Positions 1-7,889 of a DNA stretch of 54,344 bases are shown here, one piece after another; within the stretch, counting starts at the first letter, position 1; each line of letters opens with the position of its first letter. The notes beneath the pieces were generated by a model. It did not search any database. It worked only from the letters and a program-made list of their open reading frames with translations, and was not told the origin of the DNA. The DNA lies in assembly GCA_937864265.1 (NCBI GenBank), contig CALMIR010000043.1, forward strand, positions 1 through 54,344. Reading direction: 5' to 3'. The translations under genes were made by a program, and so were the position numbers. The stretch is from an uncultured Saprospirales bacterium (GTDB taxonomy: Bacteria; Bacteroidota; Bacteroidia; Chitinophagales; Saprospiraceae).

Positions 1-105
1 GTGAAAAAATTATACCAAAAATAAGGCTAAAATAAATGCAAATCAATGATATTCATCGACTTAGTAGTGGAAATTGTAGGCGGTTTGTTCAACGGTTTGG
101 CGATA
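1..105 (-). repeat. Cassette-start repeat, copy 1
   Basis: About 105 bp that recur, diverged, at 9659-9768 in the same orientation. Read on the minus strand, both copies begin with the core GTTGAACAAACC of an attC-like site and run into an AT-rich stretch (shared blocks include TGCATTTATT and a TTTTTGGT-type segment). No gene was found in it. It may be the start of a cassette cut off by the window edge, or an array-end or promoter segment; which is unknown. Confidence 0.6.
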
Positions 106-205
106 TGGAGCGGACGCAGCGATAGCAAGTCTGATCTCATATCGGTTTGGCGATATGGAGCGGACGCAGCGATAGCAAGTCTGATCTCATATCGCTTGTT
201 ATAGG
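87..205 (-). repeat. attC-like cassette site A
   Basis: Minus-strand order: R''-type box GACCTATAAC (196-205), an imperfect hairpin (CGATATGAG against CCATATCG), then the R' core GTTGAAC (plus 87-93), which fits the integron consensus GTTRRRY. The closing box is the exact complement of GTTATAGGTC, which opens the same unit at 970-979. The stop codon of the upstream gene lies inside the closing box. Integron attC sites have this layout; activity is inferred. Confidence 0.65.
93..192. repeat. 50-bp perfect tandem duplication inside site A
   Basis: The 50 bp at 93-142 are repeated without change at 143-192, starting CGGTTTGGCGATATGGAG. The duplication enlarges the central part of attC-like site A and gives it two nested copies of the hairpin half. 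It looks recent because there is no mismatch. Confidence 0.9.
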
Positions 206-954
206 TCGTTTTTTATTCTTCGTTCTTCATGTTTATCTGGTGAATATCTTATTCTTTCAGCTAATTCATCCAAGTATCTTATTCCATTCATTTGCATTCC
301 TTTCTTCTCTTCTTGAGTTAAGTAAGTGGTAAACCAATAGTTTGCAACAGTTCCGCACATCACTTCAAAGATATATTTACCCGTATTGTCTATTAACCTA
401 TACTCCCAATCTTTAGATATCAACAAGTTACTCTGTTTATCTAAGATTTCAGTTCCGACTATACCTTCACCAGTTTCAATATCAACTATTCCTTTTTCCC
501 TAAATACTTTTATATCTCTCCAAGTATGTGGAATAAGATTGTTTGGGTAGTTTAGAATTCTCAGAAAATCATCGGGATTTACTTCTCCAACATAAATTAT
601 AAAGTTACCATCTTGCCATGAAAATGGATTTCCTATATGATATAGTTTTAAGTATTTATCTAAAATTTTTGCTATTTGATTTAGTGGTTTTGACTTGAGA
701 CAGAACTCATAGTGACTATGTTTCTGTAAAATGCTATAGTATTCTTCCCTTATATTTAGTCGTGCAATACTTTTGCTAATTCGAAAGTGCCTTTCACCTA
801 ACTTCATTACAAGTTGGCTTGGTGAGTTCTTAGCTAATAATTCAACTGTCTGTTCAAGTTCACTTTTATATCCATCAAGACGGTATTCTTGCGATTCCTT
901 AATCTTACTAATTATAGGATTGAAAATTTCGCTATTTACATTTAGTGCTTTCAT
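199..954 (-). CDS. Hypothetical protein (cassette cargo)
   Basis: A 251-residue protein whose family I do not recognise. It has no signal peptide, no obvious membrane segment and no catalytic motif that I can name. It begins with a charged helical region (about residues 1-80). The ATG at 954 lies 16 nt after the AT-rich end of the GTTATAGGTC core of site B, so the gene fills its cassette almost wall to wall. The stop codon TAA sits in the closing box of site A. The gene is AT-rich, while the flanking hairpins are GC-rich, which fits transfer as a cassette. It could be an accessory or defence-type protein, but nothing in the sequence shows this. Confidence 0.7.
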   Translation of the reverse strand: MKALNVNSEIFNPIISKIKESQEYRLDGYKSELEQTVELLAKNSPSQLVMKLGERHFRISKSIARLNIREEYYSILQKHSHYEFCLKSKPLNQIAKILDKYLKLYHIGNPFSWQDGNFIIYVGEVNPDDFLRILNYPNNLIPHTWRDIKVFREKGIVDIETGEGIVGTEILDKQSNLLISKDWEYRLIDNTGKYIFEVMCGTVANYWFTTYLTQEEKKGMQMNGIRYLDELAERIRYSPDKHEERRIKNDL

Positions 955-964
955 TTTATTCGTT

Positions 965-1042
965 CTAATGACCTATAACGGTCAGCGCCGGCGACGTAGC
1001 CGGCTTTTGCCGGCTATGGCCGCTGGCGCATTGTTGGGCGTT
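965..1042 (-). repeat. attC-like cassette site B
   Basis: Minus strand: closing box GAACGCCCAAC (fits RYYYAAC), a GC-rich stem of about 20 bp per arm (GCGCCAGCGG... pairing with ...CGTCGCCGGCGC, around GCCGGC-AAAA-GCCGGC), then core GTTATAGGTC. The closing box complements GTTGGGCGT, which opens the same cassette at site C (1838-1846). This is the most regular hairpin of the minus-strand array. Confidence 0.7.
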
Positions 1043-1061
1043 CGCCTTCTTTTTCTTTTTT

Positions 1062-1604
1062 CTATTTCGTTATCCAATTCAATTGATTCTCTTTGAAGTT
1101 TCTTAACGCACCTTCATCTAAAAGAGAAATTGGAATTTGATTCGTTTCTTCTATTTCAAATTCTTCATCTTCGATTACTCCGCTAAATTGACGAAACAAG
1201 ATTCCAAATTTGATATTTTGATTTCTGAGCAACTTTGAGATTCGTATCCAATTGTTTTCTTCCGTTTCGTTGCCCAATCCATCCGATTCTTCTTTTTTGT
1301 TTTGTTCCTTTAATTTGTCAGACAAGTATCTTTCGATTTTGGATTCTGACCATTTCTTCTTTCGTAATTTCTTCTTTTCTTTTTCTATGTTGATTTTAGA
1401 AATTGAGTCTTGGTGGTTTATTCCGATTATTGACCCACAATCACAATGACCTTTGGTGGTCAAGACAATTCTGTTTTCTCCAATTTGGTCTTTCAAGCTT
1501 TCGATGTCTAATACTCGAAATCCAAATCCGTTCTCAAAAAGTAATTTCTTCAGTTCTTCGCTATTCGATTCTTTGTCAATTATCAACAGATTGAATTGGC
1601 ACAT
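1062..1604 (-). CDS. Hypothetical protein (cassette cargo)
   Basis: A 180-residue soluble protein that I cannot assign to a family. It is rich in Lys, Glu and Asn, with a predicted helical, strongly charged middle (about residues 70-110) containing KEKKKLRKKKW. An N-terminal half with Cys residues (HCDCG near residue 53) could bind metal, but the pattern is too weak to claim. It starts 13 nt after the stop of the small gene at 1618-1818 and so shares a two-gene cassette with it, closed by site B. Composition is AT-rich like its partner. Two-gene cassettes with small proteins often carry toxin-antitoxin or immunity pairs; this is only a possibility here. Confidence 0.65.
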   Translation of the reverse strand: MCQFNLLIIDKESNSEELKKLLFENGFGFRVLDIESLKDQIGENRIVLTTKGHCDCGSIIGINHQDSISKINIEKEKKKLRKKKWSESKIERYLSDKLKEQNKKEESDGLGNETEENNWIRISKLLRNQNIKFGILFRQFSGVIEDEEFEIEETNQIPISLLDEGALRNFKENQLNWITK

Positions 1605-1617
1605 GATTTTTTGGGTT

Positions 1618-1818
1618 TTATTGTTCAGGGACTATTCTTTTAATTGATTCGTCATCGACCTTTAATTCTCTTAGAATTGACCTTGCAAATTTTTTATCTT
1701 CTATTTTTGATTTGTCAAACAATTCCATAAATCCGCTCCCAAACAATCTTTCATTAACTTTCATTCCGCCAATCCCTTCAATTGATTTTACTTTTTCCCT
1801 TATCTCTTCGATGGTCAT
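1618..1818 (-). CDS. Small hypothetical protein
   Basis: A 66-residue protein starting MTIEEIREK. I chose the ATG at 1818 because the reading frame upstream to 1845 runs into the core of cassette site C (GTTGGGCGTC), and the purine-rich AGAAAAAAGAAAAAA directly precedes this ATG. The protein is charged and mostly helical, with a Gly-rich turn (GIGGMK) in the first third. It is the first gene of a two-gene cassette and lies 13 nt before the 180-residue gene. No family is recognised. If the upstream ATG at 1845 were used, nine residues from the recombination site would be added. Confidence 0.55.
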   Translation of the reverse strand: MTIEEIREKVKSIEGIGGMKVNERLFGSGFMELFDKSKIEDKKFARSILRELKVDDESIKRIVPEQ

Positions 1819-1836
1819 TTTTTTCTTTTTTCTGGT

Positions 1837-1864
1837 GACGCCCAACTATGTTATATCCGCATTA
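1837..1864 (-). repeat. attC-like site C, lacking the central stem
   Basis: Minus strand: GCGGATATAAC, three bases (ATA), then core GTTGGGCGTC. The two boxes are there but the hairpin between them is missing. The same 18 bp (AACTATGTTATATCCGCA on the plus strand) recur at 13632-13649 in site M, also without a stem. Either the stems were lost by deletion or this is a different site type. Confidence 0.5.
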
Positions 1865-1969
1865 CGCTTTTCCCCCAGCCCCCCTAAATCCACCATATTG
1901 CGCCCATTGCAAACAATTGAAAAACAAGCAAATATATTCATAGCTTGCCATTTTCTACTTTTAGGTTTC

Positions 1970-2266
1970 TCCGCGCCTACCCGATTACAAACGATTATAA
2001 CCGTTTATAACCGTTTGTAATCGTTTGTAATCGGCTATTCCGATCCGCACAGAACACAGCAACAAGATACAACCTGGCTTTAAATGTTCCAAATCCGGTG
2101 CAGCAAAAGATTTAGACGTGCCAACTTCTTGGCCTGGCCAATGCTTGCTACCATGCCGTTGGCTAGGTCAATACAAGTGAGCGATTTACCTGCGGATGCC
2201 TATCAACCCAGGGGCATCAGCAGCGAGGTGGTGACACAGGGCACTGTTTTTTTGAAAAAATAGGGT
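1970..2266 (+). repeat. Dispersed ~290-bp repeat, copy 1 (TTACAAACG palindromes + T9SS tail)
   Basis: The segment opens with CCGCGCCTACCCGATTACA, continues with palindromic TTACAAACG/CGTTTGTAA and TTATAA blocks, then GCACAGAACACAGCAACAAG and the orphan sorting-domain tail. The reverse complement recurs at about 32215-32465, and a diverged partial copy lies at 39835-39945. Relative to the copy at 32.3 kb, this one has a ~31-bp insertion near 2122-2152. The rest of the 1865-2382 gap (1865-1969 and 2267-2382) shows nothing I can name. Confidence 0.75.
2153..2263 (+). pseudogene. Orphan C-terminal tail of a T9SS sorting domain
   Basis: The 36 codons from ATG 2153 to TAG 2263 translate to MPLARSIQVSDLP..., ending SSEVVTQGTVFLKK. 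This matches the last 37 residues of the type IX secretion sorting domain of the serine hydrolase at 38066-39529 (MPLARSIQVSDLPAGAYQLR... VTQGAVFLKR). The substitutions LRVI to PRGI are shared with the repeat copy at 32.3 kb. There is no body of a secreted protein upstream, so it is a decayed gene end carried in a repeat and not a functional gene. Confidence 0.75.
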
Positions 2267-2382
2267 TTGGATCAGATGTCCTATCCATCGTTTTTACCCC
2301 AGTACCACGAAGGTTGTGCCAATGATAAATTCCGTTGCAGCAACATGTTCGGAGCGTATAATCCAGCAAGTTGAAATTTATG

Positions 2383-4503
2383 CTACTGGCTCAACAAGCT
2401 AATCGCAATGCCGCCCCCTGGGGCTAAGCGATATGTTTTTACGTCTCCTTTTTTAATGCTGGCGGATTCTATTTCATAGTCTGCGGGATTGGTTTGGTAA
2501 TTGGCATTTGCCCCATCCTTATAAATTTTCGCATCAAAAACTTTTCCTTGGGGGAGGAAATCGAAATGAATGGTAATGTCCCGCTCATTCTCGTCGGTAA
2601 TGCTACCGACAAACCAGTTACCTGTTTCACGTTCTTCCCGGGCAATGGTGACAAAATCGCCCGGTTCGCCATCCAATGTGATGGTTTGTTCCCAATTTAC
2701 ACCCACATCCCTGATAAACTGAAAGGCAGGATGCCTCTCGTAATTTTGCGGCAGGTCACAAGCCATCTGAATGGGACTGTAAATCACCACATAAAGCGCC
2801 AGTTGATGGGCAAGTGTGGTATTGACCTGATTGTTGGGTTTAGACTTCAACGTGAGTTCAAAAACACCAGGTGTAAAATCAATCGGCCCCGAAAGCATTC
2901 TGGTAAATGCCACTATGGAAAGGTGTTCAGGTGGGTTGCCGCCATCGCTGGCCCAGGCGTTCCATTCCTGGCCCCGCAGTCCCTCCCTTGCTATTGCGTT
3001 GGGATAAGTTCTGCGGATACCCGTATCCTTGATTGGTTCGTGGGCGTTGACCGCCACCTGGTTTTCGGCTGCATGCATCAACACTTTGCGATAGTGGTTG
3101 ACCATCCATTGCCCGTGATGGTATTCGCCTTTCGGGATGATTTTTCCCACATAGCCTGTTTTTACGGAATGAATGCCCAGGCCTTGCATCAAGTTGTAAG
3201 CAGTATCCAATTGCTGTTCGTAGGTTCTTGGAGCGGCAGACGTTTCATGGTGCATGATAAGTTCAACGCCCTTTTCTTTTCCATACCGAACGACTTCGGC
3301 TATGTCGTAGTCAGGGTATTCGGTCACAAAATCAAAAACACCCTCCCGGTCTTCGAAGCCTATCCAATGGTCCCAACCCGTGTACCAGCCTTCCACCAGC
3401 AAACCTTTGATACCGTTGGCAGCGGCAAAATCTATGTAGCGTTTGGCATTTTCGGTAGTAGCTCCGTGTATTCCAGCCCCGGTTTTTCCCCCTTCGGCAA
3501 AGGTGCTCATGCTTTGCGACCCTTCGTAATCCCAAGTGGAAAGGCCGAGGTGCATTTCCCACCAGATGCCTACATATTTCATGGGTTGAAACCACGGAAT
3601 ATCCCCCAGTTTGTTGGGTTCGTTCAGGTTGACAATGAGCTTGGAATCAATCAACCCACCTGCTGTTTTGCTGATTTGGATCGACCGCCAAGGCGTTTCA
3701 AATGGCAGGGCTCGTTTTACTTTATATGGTGTTCTTTCGGAGCCGACGAGATTACTGACCAATGCTAAATCAGCGGTATTTACTTTGAGTGTCATCCCGG
3801 CATAATCCGTCAGATTGGCTTCGTGAAAACTCAGGTATAATCCTTCATCCGCTTTCATGGTGACAGGTGTATTGACCGCATTTTCCGGAATATAAGTTTG
3901 CGCCAAATCGGGGTGGTTCCTGTATTGAAGCGCATCAATTTCGCTGACTTTGGTGGTGCGATAGAGGTGTTCATAAATATCCCAATCTCCCGGTTGCCAG
4001 TAAGCGGTATGGTCTGCTGTTAAGTTAAACTCAGTCCTTTCTTCCGTAATGAATAAAGAATCAACCCCGTTTTGTTTGGGAAATTCATATCTAAAACCAA
4101 TGCCGTCGTCATAAGCCTTGAAATGAATAACCCAAGAGCGTTTCGGGTCATTCTTTTCTACTAAAGTCACCACCAATTGATTGTATTTATTTTCGATCAC
4201 GCGCTGCTCGCCCCAGGGCATTTCCCATTGTTCTGAAACAGAAGATTGTTGAGCATTTTCAATTTCAAAGCCTTCACCCAAAGCGGGTTGATGGAGCAAT
4301 TCAAACTTCATTTTTGAAGGTTTGATAACAGGTTGCGCTTCGTAATACACCGAATACATCGGCTCGCCCTTTTCACTTAAATCAAATTGAATAGAAACTC
4401 GTCCATCGGGTGAGGCCACTATGGTTGTTTTCTCTGGAGCAGAACATTGCCACAACTGAGTTGAAAACAAGGCAAGGAAAATAACATTGGTGATCCGTTT
4501 CAT
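2383..4503 (-). CDS. Glycoside hydrolase family 97 lipoprotein (SusB-like alpha-glucosidase)
   Basis: A 706-residue GH97 enzyme expected to hydrolyse alpha-glucosidic bonds of malto-oligosaccharides at the cell envelope. A hydrophobic N-terminus ends at LWQC (Cys20), a plausible lipoprotein site. The N-terminal beta-supersandwich (about 25-300) is followed by the TIM barrel (about 305-580) and a C-terminal sheet domain. Acidic residues expected for the inverting SusB-type branch are visible: HHE (Glu420), NAHE (Glu489) and REGLRGQE (Glu507/Glu513). Length is normal. No susC/susD lie beside it, which is unusual for this family, and it sits alone among cassette-like units. Substrate is inferred from family; galactosidase members of GH97 lack the Glu pair seen here. 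Confidence 0.92.
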   Translation of the reverse strand: MKRITNVIFLALFSTQLWQCSAPEKTTIVASPDGRVSIQFDLSEKGEPMYSVYYEAQPVIKPSKMKFELLHQPALGEGFEIENAQQSSVSEQWEMPWGEQRVIENKYNQLVVTLVEKNDPKRSWVIHFKAYDDGIGFRYEFPKQNGVDSLFITEERTEFNLTADHTAYWQPGDWDIYEHLYRTTKVSEIDALQYRNHPDLAQTYIPENAVNTPVTMKADEGLYLSFHEANLTDYAGMTLKVNTADLALVSNLVGSERTPYKVKRALPFETPWRSIQISKTAGGLIDSKLIVNLNEPNKLGDIPWFQPMKYVGIWWEMHLGLSTWDYEGSQSMSTFAEGGKTGAGIHGATTENAKRYIDFAAANGIKGLLVEGWYTGWDHWIGFEDREGVFDFVTEYPDYDIAEVVRYGKEKGVELIMHHETSAAPRTYEQQLDTAYNLMQGLGIHSVKTGYVGKIIPKGEYHHGQWMVNHYRKVLMHAAENQVAVNAHEPIKDTGIRRTYPNAIAREGLRGQEWNAWASDGGNPPEHLSIVAFTRMLSGPIDFTPGVFELTLKSKPNNQVNTTLAHQLALYVVIYSPIQMACDLPQNYERHPAFQFIRDVGVNWEQTITLDGEPGDFVTIAREERETGNWFVGSITDENERDITIHFDFLPQGKVFDAKIYKDGANANYQTNPADYEIESASIKKGDVKTYRLAPGGGIAISLLSQ

Positions 4504-4842
4504 GTTTTTGAATTTTAAAATTTTTTACTGCATCTTTTTTGGCGCATCTTTTCCCATTCCGCCATTCTTTGATTGAAGGTTAACGACAACCAATATAGCA
4601 AATTTCCGTCGTATTCCCCTTTCTTTACGATGCTTATTTTTTGTTCCATTTTCATTTTTTCTTTAATGAGACTGAATCGTTTTGGGTATTGCCGAAGGCG
4701 AAGATTTATAGCACTGAAGTTTAATCGAAGAACAAATATTTAACCTTGTACGAATTGCCCCGACATAGCGACCATAGCGGGAAATGCCCTATCGAAGCCG
4801 TTCAGCCCCACTTTTGTCAATACTTTGTTAGCGGTTGTTGAT
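4504..4842. other. Intergenic stretch with weak attC-like site J
   Basis: About 340 bp without a gene. On the minus strand ACCGCTAAC (plus GTTAGCGG at 4827-4834) could be a closing box and GTTAAAT (near 4738-4744) a core fitting GTTRRRY, but no convincing stem joins them. The nine bases ACCGCTAAC reappear on the plus strand at 9346-9354, i.e. as GTTAGCGGT on the minus strand just upstream of the nucleoside hydrolase. The part next to the GH97 start is AT-rich and probably holds its promoter. Confidence 0.35.
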
Positions 4843-5126
4843 TTATCCTCCATATCGTTGGTTAAAAGTTTCAATTATCCATTTAGTCGTGTCATAAAAA
4901 TGTTGTCGGTTTAATTTCTCATATGGCTCCAACATTTGTGTTAATAGGTCTTTTGCAATTACAGGATTTGTCACACATACCCATGCAACTCTTTTAGGTA
5001 GTAAAGTTGTGAAGCATAAAGTCCAAGGTGTCTCATTTCATTTGCCAAGTTTTGATACCCCTCAATTCCCTTGTCTCTGTTTAGTGTGCTGTATTTAGTT
5101 TGATGATGTTTATTGAAATGCTTATT
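4843..5126 (-). pseudogene. Degraded coding remnant, two frames
   Basis: Directly after the TAG stop of the gene at 5127-5507 the same frame stays open and gives protein-like sequence (KYSTLNRDKGIEGYQNLANE, then HLGLYASQLYYLKELHGYV) up to a TGA. A second frame then continues protein-like (KRVAWVCVTNPVIAKDLLTQ, later TTKWIIETFNQRYGG) to the stop at 4843. This suggests one ancestral small gene broken by a frameshift near 4985. I do not recognise the family. It has no ATG start of its own in good position, so expression as it stands is unlikely. Confidence 0.45.
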
Positions 5127-5507
5127 CTATGCAAATACTCCAGCACCGTCTTTTGTATTCATAAATGCCCAATCATGTTTGGGCTTAACAGAAACGCTCC
5201 AAGTTTTTTCGTTTAGGCCATAGCGTTCTCTATCAATAACTTTATTGGTCAGTTTTAGCTGTTTGGCTAATGCTGGATAACTGTCAAAAAAAGAGATGTC
5301 GCAAAGGAAATTCTGAAACAGGTCCGTGGTATGATTGGATATTACAACAACTCCGTCATCGTCCATAGGGCAAATTTCTCCGGCTCGATAGTCGTCGTCT
5401 TCAGCCGTATGAATTACAAAGCCATAATGTATGCCACCAGGGTCAATGCTGCTAAATGGGAATAGTTCAATAGGCGTTTGTTTATATGTGAAAAGCCTTT
5501 CATTCAT
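5127..5507 (-). CDS. Hypothetical protein, possibly SUKH-like (SMI1/KNR4)
   Basis: A 126-residue acidic protein starting MNERLFTYKQ. The start at 5507 is chosen because GGAG precedes it and because ATG overlaps the stop of the upstream frame by eight nt, indicating translational coupling. The core (IELFPFSSIDPGGIHYGFVI, then an acidic DDD stretch and DLFQNFL) resembles bacterial SUKH/SMI1-like immunity proteins that read FPF..tgGdGvHfgfl, but this is a loose likeness. No signal peptide or membrane helix. Remnants of another gene follow directly downstream. An immunity role would be inference only. Confidence 0.6.
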   Translation of the reverse strand: MNERLFTYKQTPIELFPFSSIDPGGIHYGFVIHTAEDDDYRAGEICPMDDDGVVVISNHTTDLFQNFLCDISFFDSYPALAKQLKLTNKVIDRERYGLNEKTWSVSVKPKHDWAFMNTKDGAGVFA

Positions 5508-5832
5508 CTTCTCCTTCGATTGTAATGCCCAAATATTCACTTCCTATTTTCAATCCAAGCAGTACGTCAATGGTTTCAGTGTCGCCTGAAACAATCAGCA
5601 GTTTGTATTTATTCTCTTCACTTGAAATTTCAACGTCCTCAACTGCTGTAAATCGAACTGTCATTGAAAGAGATTTGTTAAATGGCACATTAACAAACCA
5701 TTTTTCTTGTACGGGCCTTCTTTCAGTTGTCCGATTAGATAAAATTCGTTTCTGCGTCTAATGGCAAAACTGCCATTTACCTCAAATTGTCCTTGTATTA
5801 TTTTTCCTTCAGTGTATATCGTCTTAAAATGT
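5500..5832 (-). pseudogene. Frameshifted small beta-rich protein
   Basis: Two overlapping frames look like one protein of about 105 residues. The upstream frame gives EGKIIQGQFEVNGSFAIRRR then FYLIGQLKEGP; the downstream frame takes over with VQEKWFVNVPFNKSLSMTVR and runs to GEDE at 5500. The switch lies near 5708-5712. The pattern (xFxIxxRxxFxLxGxLxEG...PFN...I..I) recalls small proteins with an EF-Tu domain-2-like barrel; this is inference. The upstream frame can be read from an ATG at 5945, but that codon lies in attC-like site D, and no ATG is present between the core and the conserved part, so the true start is unclear. Either a real mutation or a sequencing error. Confidence 0.5.
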
Positions 5833-5950
5833 CCTATAACGTTTTGCCGCTTGCCCCAGTACGGGATTTCGGAGCGATTCACTGCCTGCCCGCCGCAAAG
5901 TTTTGTGGGAGCAAAAAAACTCAAATTTAGCCGTTCAGCCCGCATGGCGA
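5831..5950 (-). repeat. attC-like cassette site D
   Basis: Minus strand: a GC-rich stretch containing TTTGCGGCGGGC and later GCAAGCGGCAAAAC, ending in the core GTTATAGGAC (plus 5831-5840), the same core as site B. The stem is imperfect and the closing box is not clear, so this is weaker than sites A, B, G and H. It separates the lipoprotein gene from the frameshifted gene. Confidence 0.45.
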
Positions 5951-5969
5951 TGATGTAATTTATTCATTT

Positions 5970-6509
5970 TCAGGAATAACCATTAATATATAGTTCTGAA
6001 TATGTCCCGGTTTCCAAGTTCACCTTCAGATTGAAATAACAGTTTCCACCGTCTTCAACGATCATAAGTCCTGATTTCCAATTATCATTTCCCCAATCAT
6101 CGCAGAAAAAGTTAATCCAAATCTCTTTCTGTCCGTCACGGTTGATAACGGGAACATACTGTCGCTTAAACCCCTTAGTTCTTAATTCAAATCCTGTTTC
6201 TGTCCATTGGTTGTTGGGATATTCCTTGTTGTGCTTTTCAAGACTTTCTTGTTGCTGCTCATTGTTTTCTTTTACAGCTTTTTCAATTATACTTTCCACC
6301 TCAACGAGTTCATTTTCTGTAAGTGTTGCAGGTTCAACGTCCTTGAATAACCAATGCCAATCACTTTTATAGTCCAAGATTACATAGGTCGAATCTGGAA
6401 CCTCGAAATTGGAAGCTTCAGTCTGCTTGTCAATGGTTTGGTCGGATTTCTTTGTCTGTCCGTTACAAGCAGTTAAGGATATCAGAAATAGGAATACTAA
6501 TTGTCTCAC
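5970..6509 (-). CDS. Hypothetical lipoprotein
   Basis: A 179-residue protein with a clear lipoprotein signal: short hydrophobic helix and lipobox LTAC with Cys15, followed by NGQTKKSDQ, a typical flexible tether. The mature part has an acidic helical segment (about residues 60-100, ELVEVESIIEKAVKENNEQQ) and a beta-rich end with FCDDWGNDNWKSG and GGNCYFNLKVNLETG. I do not recognise a named family; similar small cell-envelope lipoproteins are common in Bacteroidota. It is the only gene between sites E and D, so it forms a single-gene unit. Outer-membrane or periplasmic anchoring is expected from the lipobox. Confidence 0.75.
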   Translation of the reverse strand: MRQLVFLFLISLTACNGQTKKSDQTIDKQTEASNFEVPDSTYVILDYKSDWHWLFKDVEPATLTENELVEVESIIEKAVKENNEQQQESLEKHNKEYPNNQWTETGFELRTKGFKRQYVPVINRDGQKEIWINFFCDDWGNDNWKSGLMIVEDGGNCYFNLKVNLETGTYSELYINGYS

Positions 6510-6525
6510 GGTGTTTTTTTAAATG

Positions 6526-6606
6526 TTGCACAATGGTCAGTATCTGCGTAGTGCGACCGATAGGAAGCATCATCTAATTAACGATGTTTTAAATGGTTGT
6601 CATTTA
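6526..6606 (-). repeat. Weak attC-like site E
   Basis: Minus strand: AAATGACAACC (overlapping the stop of the hydrolase gene), a poorly paired middle with CATC/GATG, then CCATTGTGC (plus 6528-6536). The same nonamer is found at site F (7757-7765). The box ATGACAAC roughly complements RTTGTGCAT, which opens the hydrolase unit at F, with one base missing. Divergent from the canonical GTT core. Confidence 0.35.
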
Positions 6607-7748
6607 TCAAACCCAATAATTTCCAAGCTCTCTGATTCAAAGGGCATAATATGTAACTCATCGTTACCAAGTAAATAGTGATTTAAAAAATCATCCATAT
6701 AGCTTATTATTTTATCTAAATTGGCTTTTTCAGATTGAGATTTTGATGTATTTTCTGCCAAATAATAGTTGATATCCAAAAAACTATTGTGATTAAATCC
6801 TTTTATTAATACTCGCCACGAGTCAGCTCGATTAAGTTCACAAAAGTCACTTCTTCGTTTGTATTGAATAGCATATCCTTCGTGGTATTTATAGTCAGTC
6901 AAATCTTCGATAAAAAGATAAGGGATATCAATTCCATTATTTAAGGCAATCGATGGCGGAGTCCCATCCAAATTAATCACTACCTTGATTCGCTTGTCAA
7001 GAATAGAACAATAAACTGCCCCAGCACCTCCAACCGAGTGTCCAAATATTCCGATTTTTGATGTGTCAATTGCACTTCTAATACGCTCATCAGCAAGCAG
7101 TTGATCTAATGAAAACTGAATGTCTTGCGCTAAAACCTTTTGTCTGACACCCATTAATTCTCGGTATTGCTCTGCCGATATGTCATCAGGTATTTTAAGT
7201 GATTTAAGGCTGTCTTGGAAAGAGTGATTTGCAAGGTAAACCTTATCATTGGCAACTACTGCTTCACTCTCATATAAATGGTTAATTCCCATAACTATGT
7301 AACCTTTCTTTGCGAAATACTCTGCATAGTAGGTATAGTAGCTTAAATTTCCGCCAAGACTTGGTGAGAAAATGAGTAATGGAGCTTTTGTAAGGTTTTC
7401 TTTTATTGGAATGTCAAGGAGTGAGGCTGTCTTTACTTTTTGTACTGACTCATAATCTGCTTCCGACCAGCCTTCCAACTGATTGTAGAGTTTTTCTCCA
7501 AACAACAAATAGGGGGTTCTTAGACTACTGGAAGTTACCTTGTTAGAGGGATACCAAATTTGAACATTTACTTTTCTGGTCTCTTCATAATATTCATCTA
7601 ATCTGTTAGTATCTTCCCAACTGTATTGTTTAGAGCCAATAAATAAAGTTGTGTCAGCCGCAATCTTTTGTTTATTACCCATTAGGTGTCCGCAACTTGA
7701 AATTGCTAGGGTGATCAGAATAGTGATGAATTGATATTTCATTTTCAT
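6600..7748 (-). CDS. Alpha/beta hydrolase lipoprotein, PAF-acetylhydrolase-like
   Basis: A 382-residue secreted hydrolase of the platelet-activating-factor acetylhydrolase (isoform II) type, which cleaves short acyl esters from phospholipids; the real substrate is unknown. I place the start at MKMKYQF (7748) because the frame upstream reads into cassette site F. Lipobox ISSC gives the lipidated Cys. The nucleophile elbow GHSVGG is at about residue 236-241 with Ser as nucleophile; NLDG supplies the likely Asp and GFNHNSF the likely His. An oxyanion segment FSPSLGGN precedes it. Length fits the family. It is the only gene between sites F and E. Confidence 0.82.
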   Translation of the reverse strand: MKMKYQFITILITLAISSCGHLMGNKQKIAADTTLFIGSKQYSWEDTNRLDEYYEETRKVNVQIWYPSNKVTSSSLRTPYLLFGEKLYNQLEGWSEADYESVQKVKTASLLDIPIKENLTKAPLLIFSPSLGGNLSYYTYYAEYFAKKGYIVMGINHLYESEAVVANDKVYLANHSFQDSLKSLKIPDDISAEQYRELMGVRQKVLAQDIQFSLDQLLADERIRSAIDTSKIGIFGHSVGGAGAVYCSILDKRIKVVINLDGTPPSIALNNGIDIPYLFIEDLTDYKYHEGYAIQYKRRSDFCELNRADSWRVLIKGFNHNSFLDINYYLAENTSKSQSEKANLDKIISYMDDFLNHYLLGNDELHIMPFESESLEIIGFDK

Positions 7749-7753
7749 TGAAT

Positions 7754-7795
7754 TATGCACAATGGTTTGCGGCTTGGCGCAGTTGGGGGTTTAGA
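7754..7795 (-). repeat. Weak attC-like site F
   Basis: Minus strand: CCCCCAAC, then TGCGCCAAGCCGCAAACC and CATTGTGCAT. The segment GCCAAGCCGCAAACC is shared with site I on the plus strand (37060-37075), where it stands directly before the core GTTATGC. Here the core reads ATTGTGC and the stem is short, so the site may be decayed. Between 7796 and 7889 I see nothing. Confidence 0.4.
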
Positions 7796-7889
7796 AGCAC
7801 AAAGTTTCAATTTAGCATAAATGTACTTAAAAAACTTGAGTTCGGGATAGCCTCGATTGTAAATCAGGCGATTATAAAAAAAATGAGAA

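Noticed and set aside
1975-2050. Repeated TTACAAACG units as a CRISPR array
   Set aside because: Units are 10-12 bp, palindromic and without spacers; no cas genes are present. They belong to the dispersed element.
2494-3768. 424-codon plus-strand frame
   Set aside because: It lies opposite the GH97 gene, whose motifs are clear; the translation shows no family pattern.
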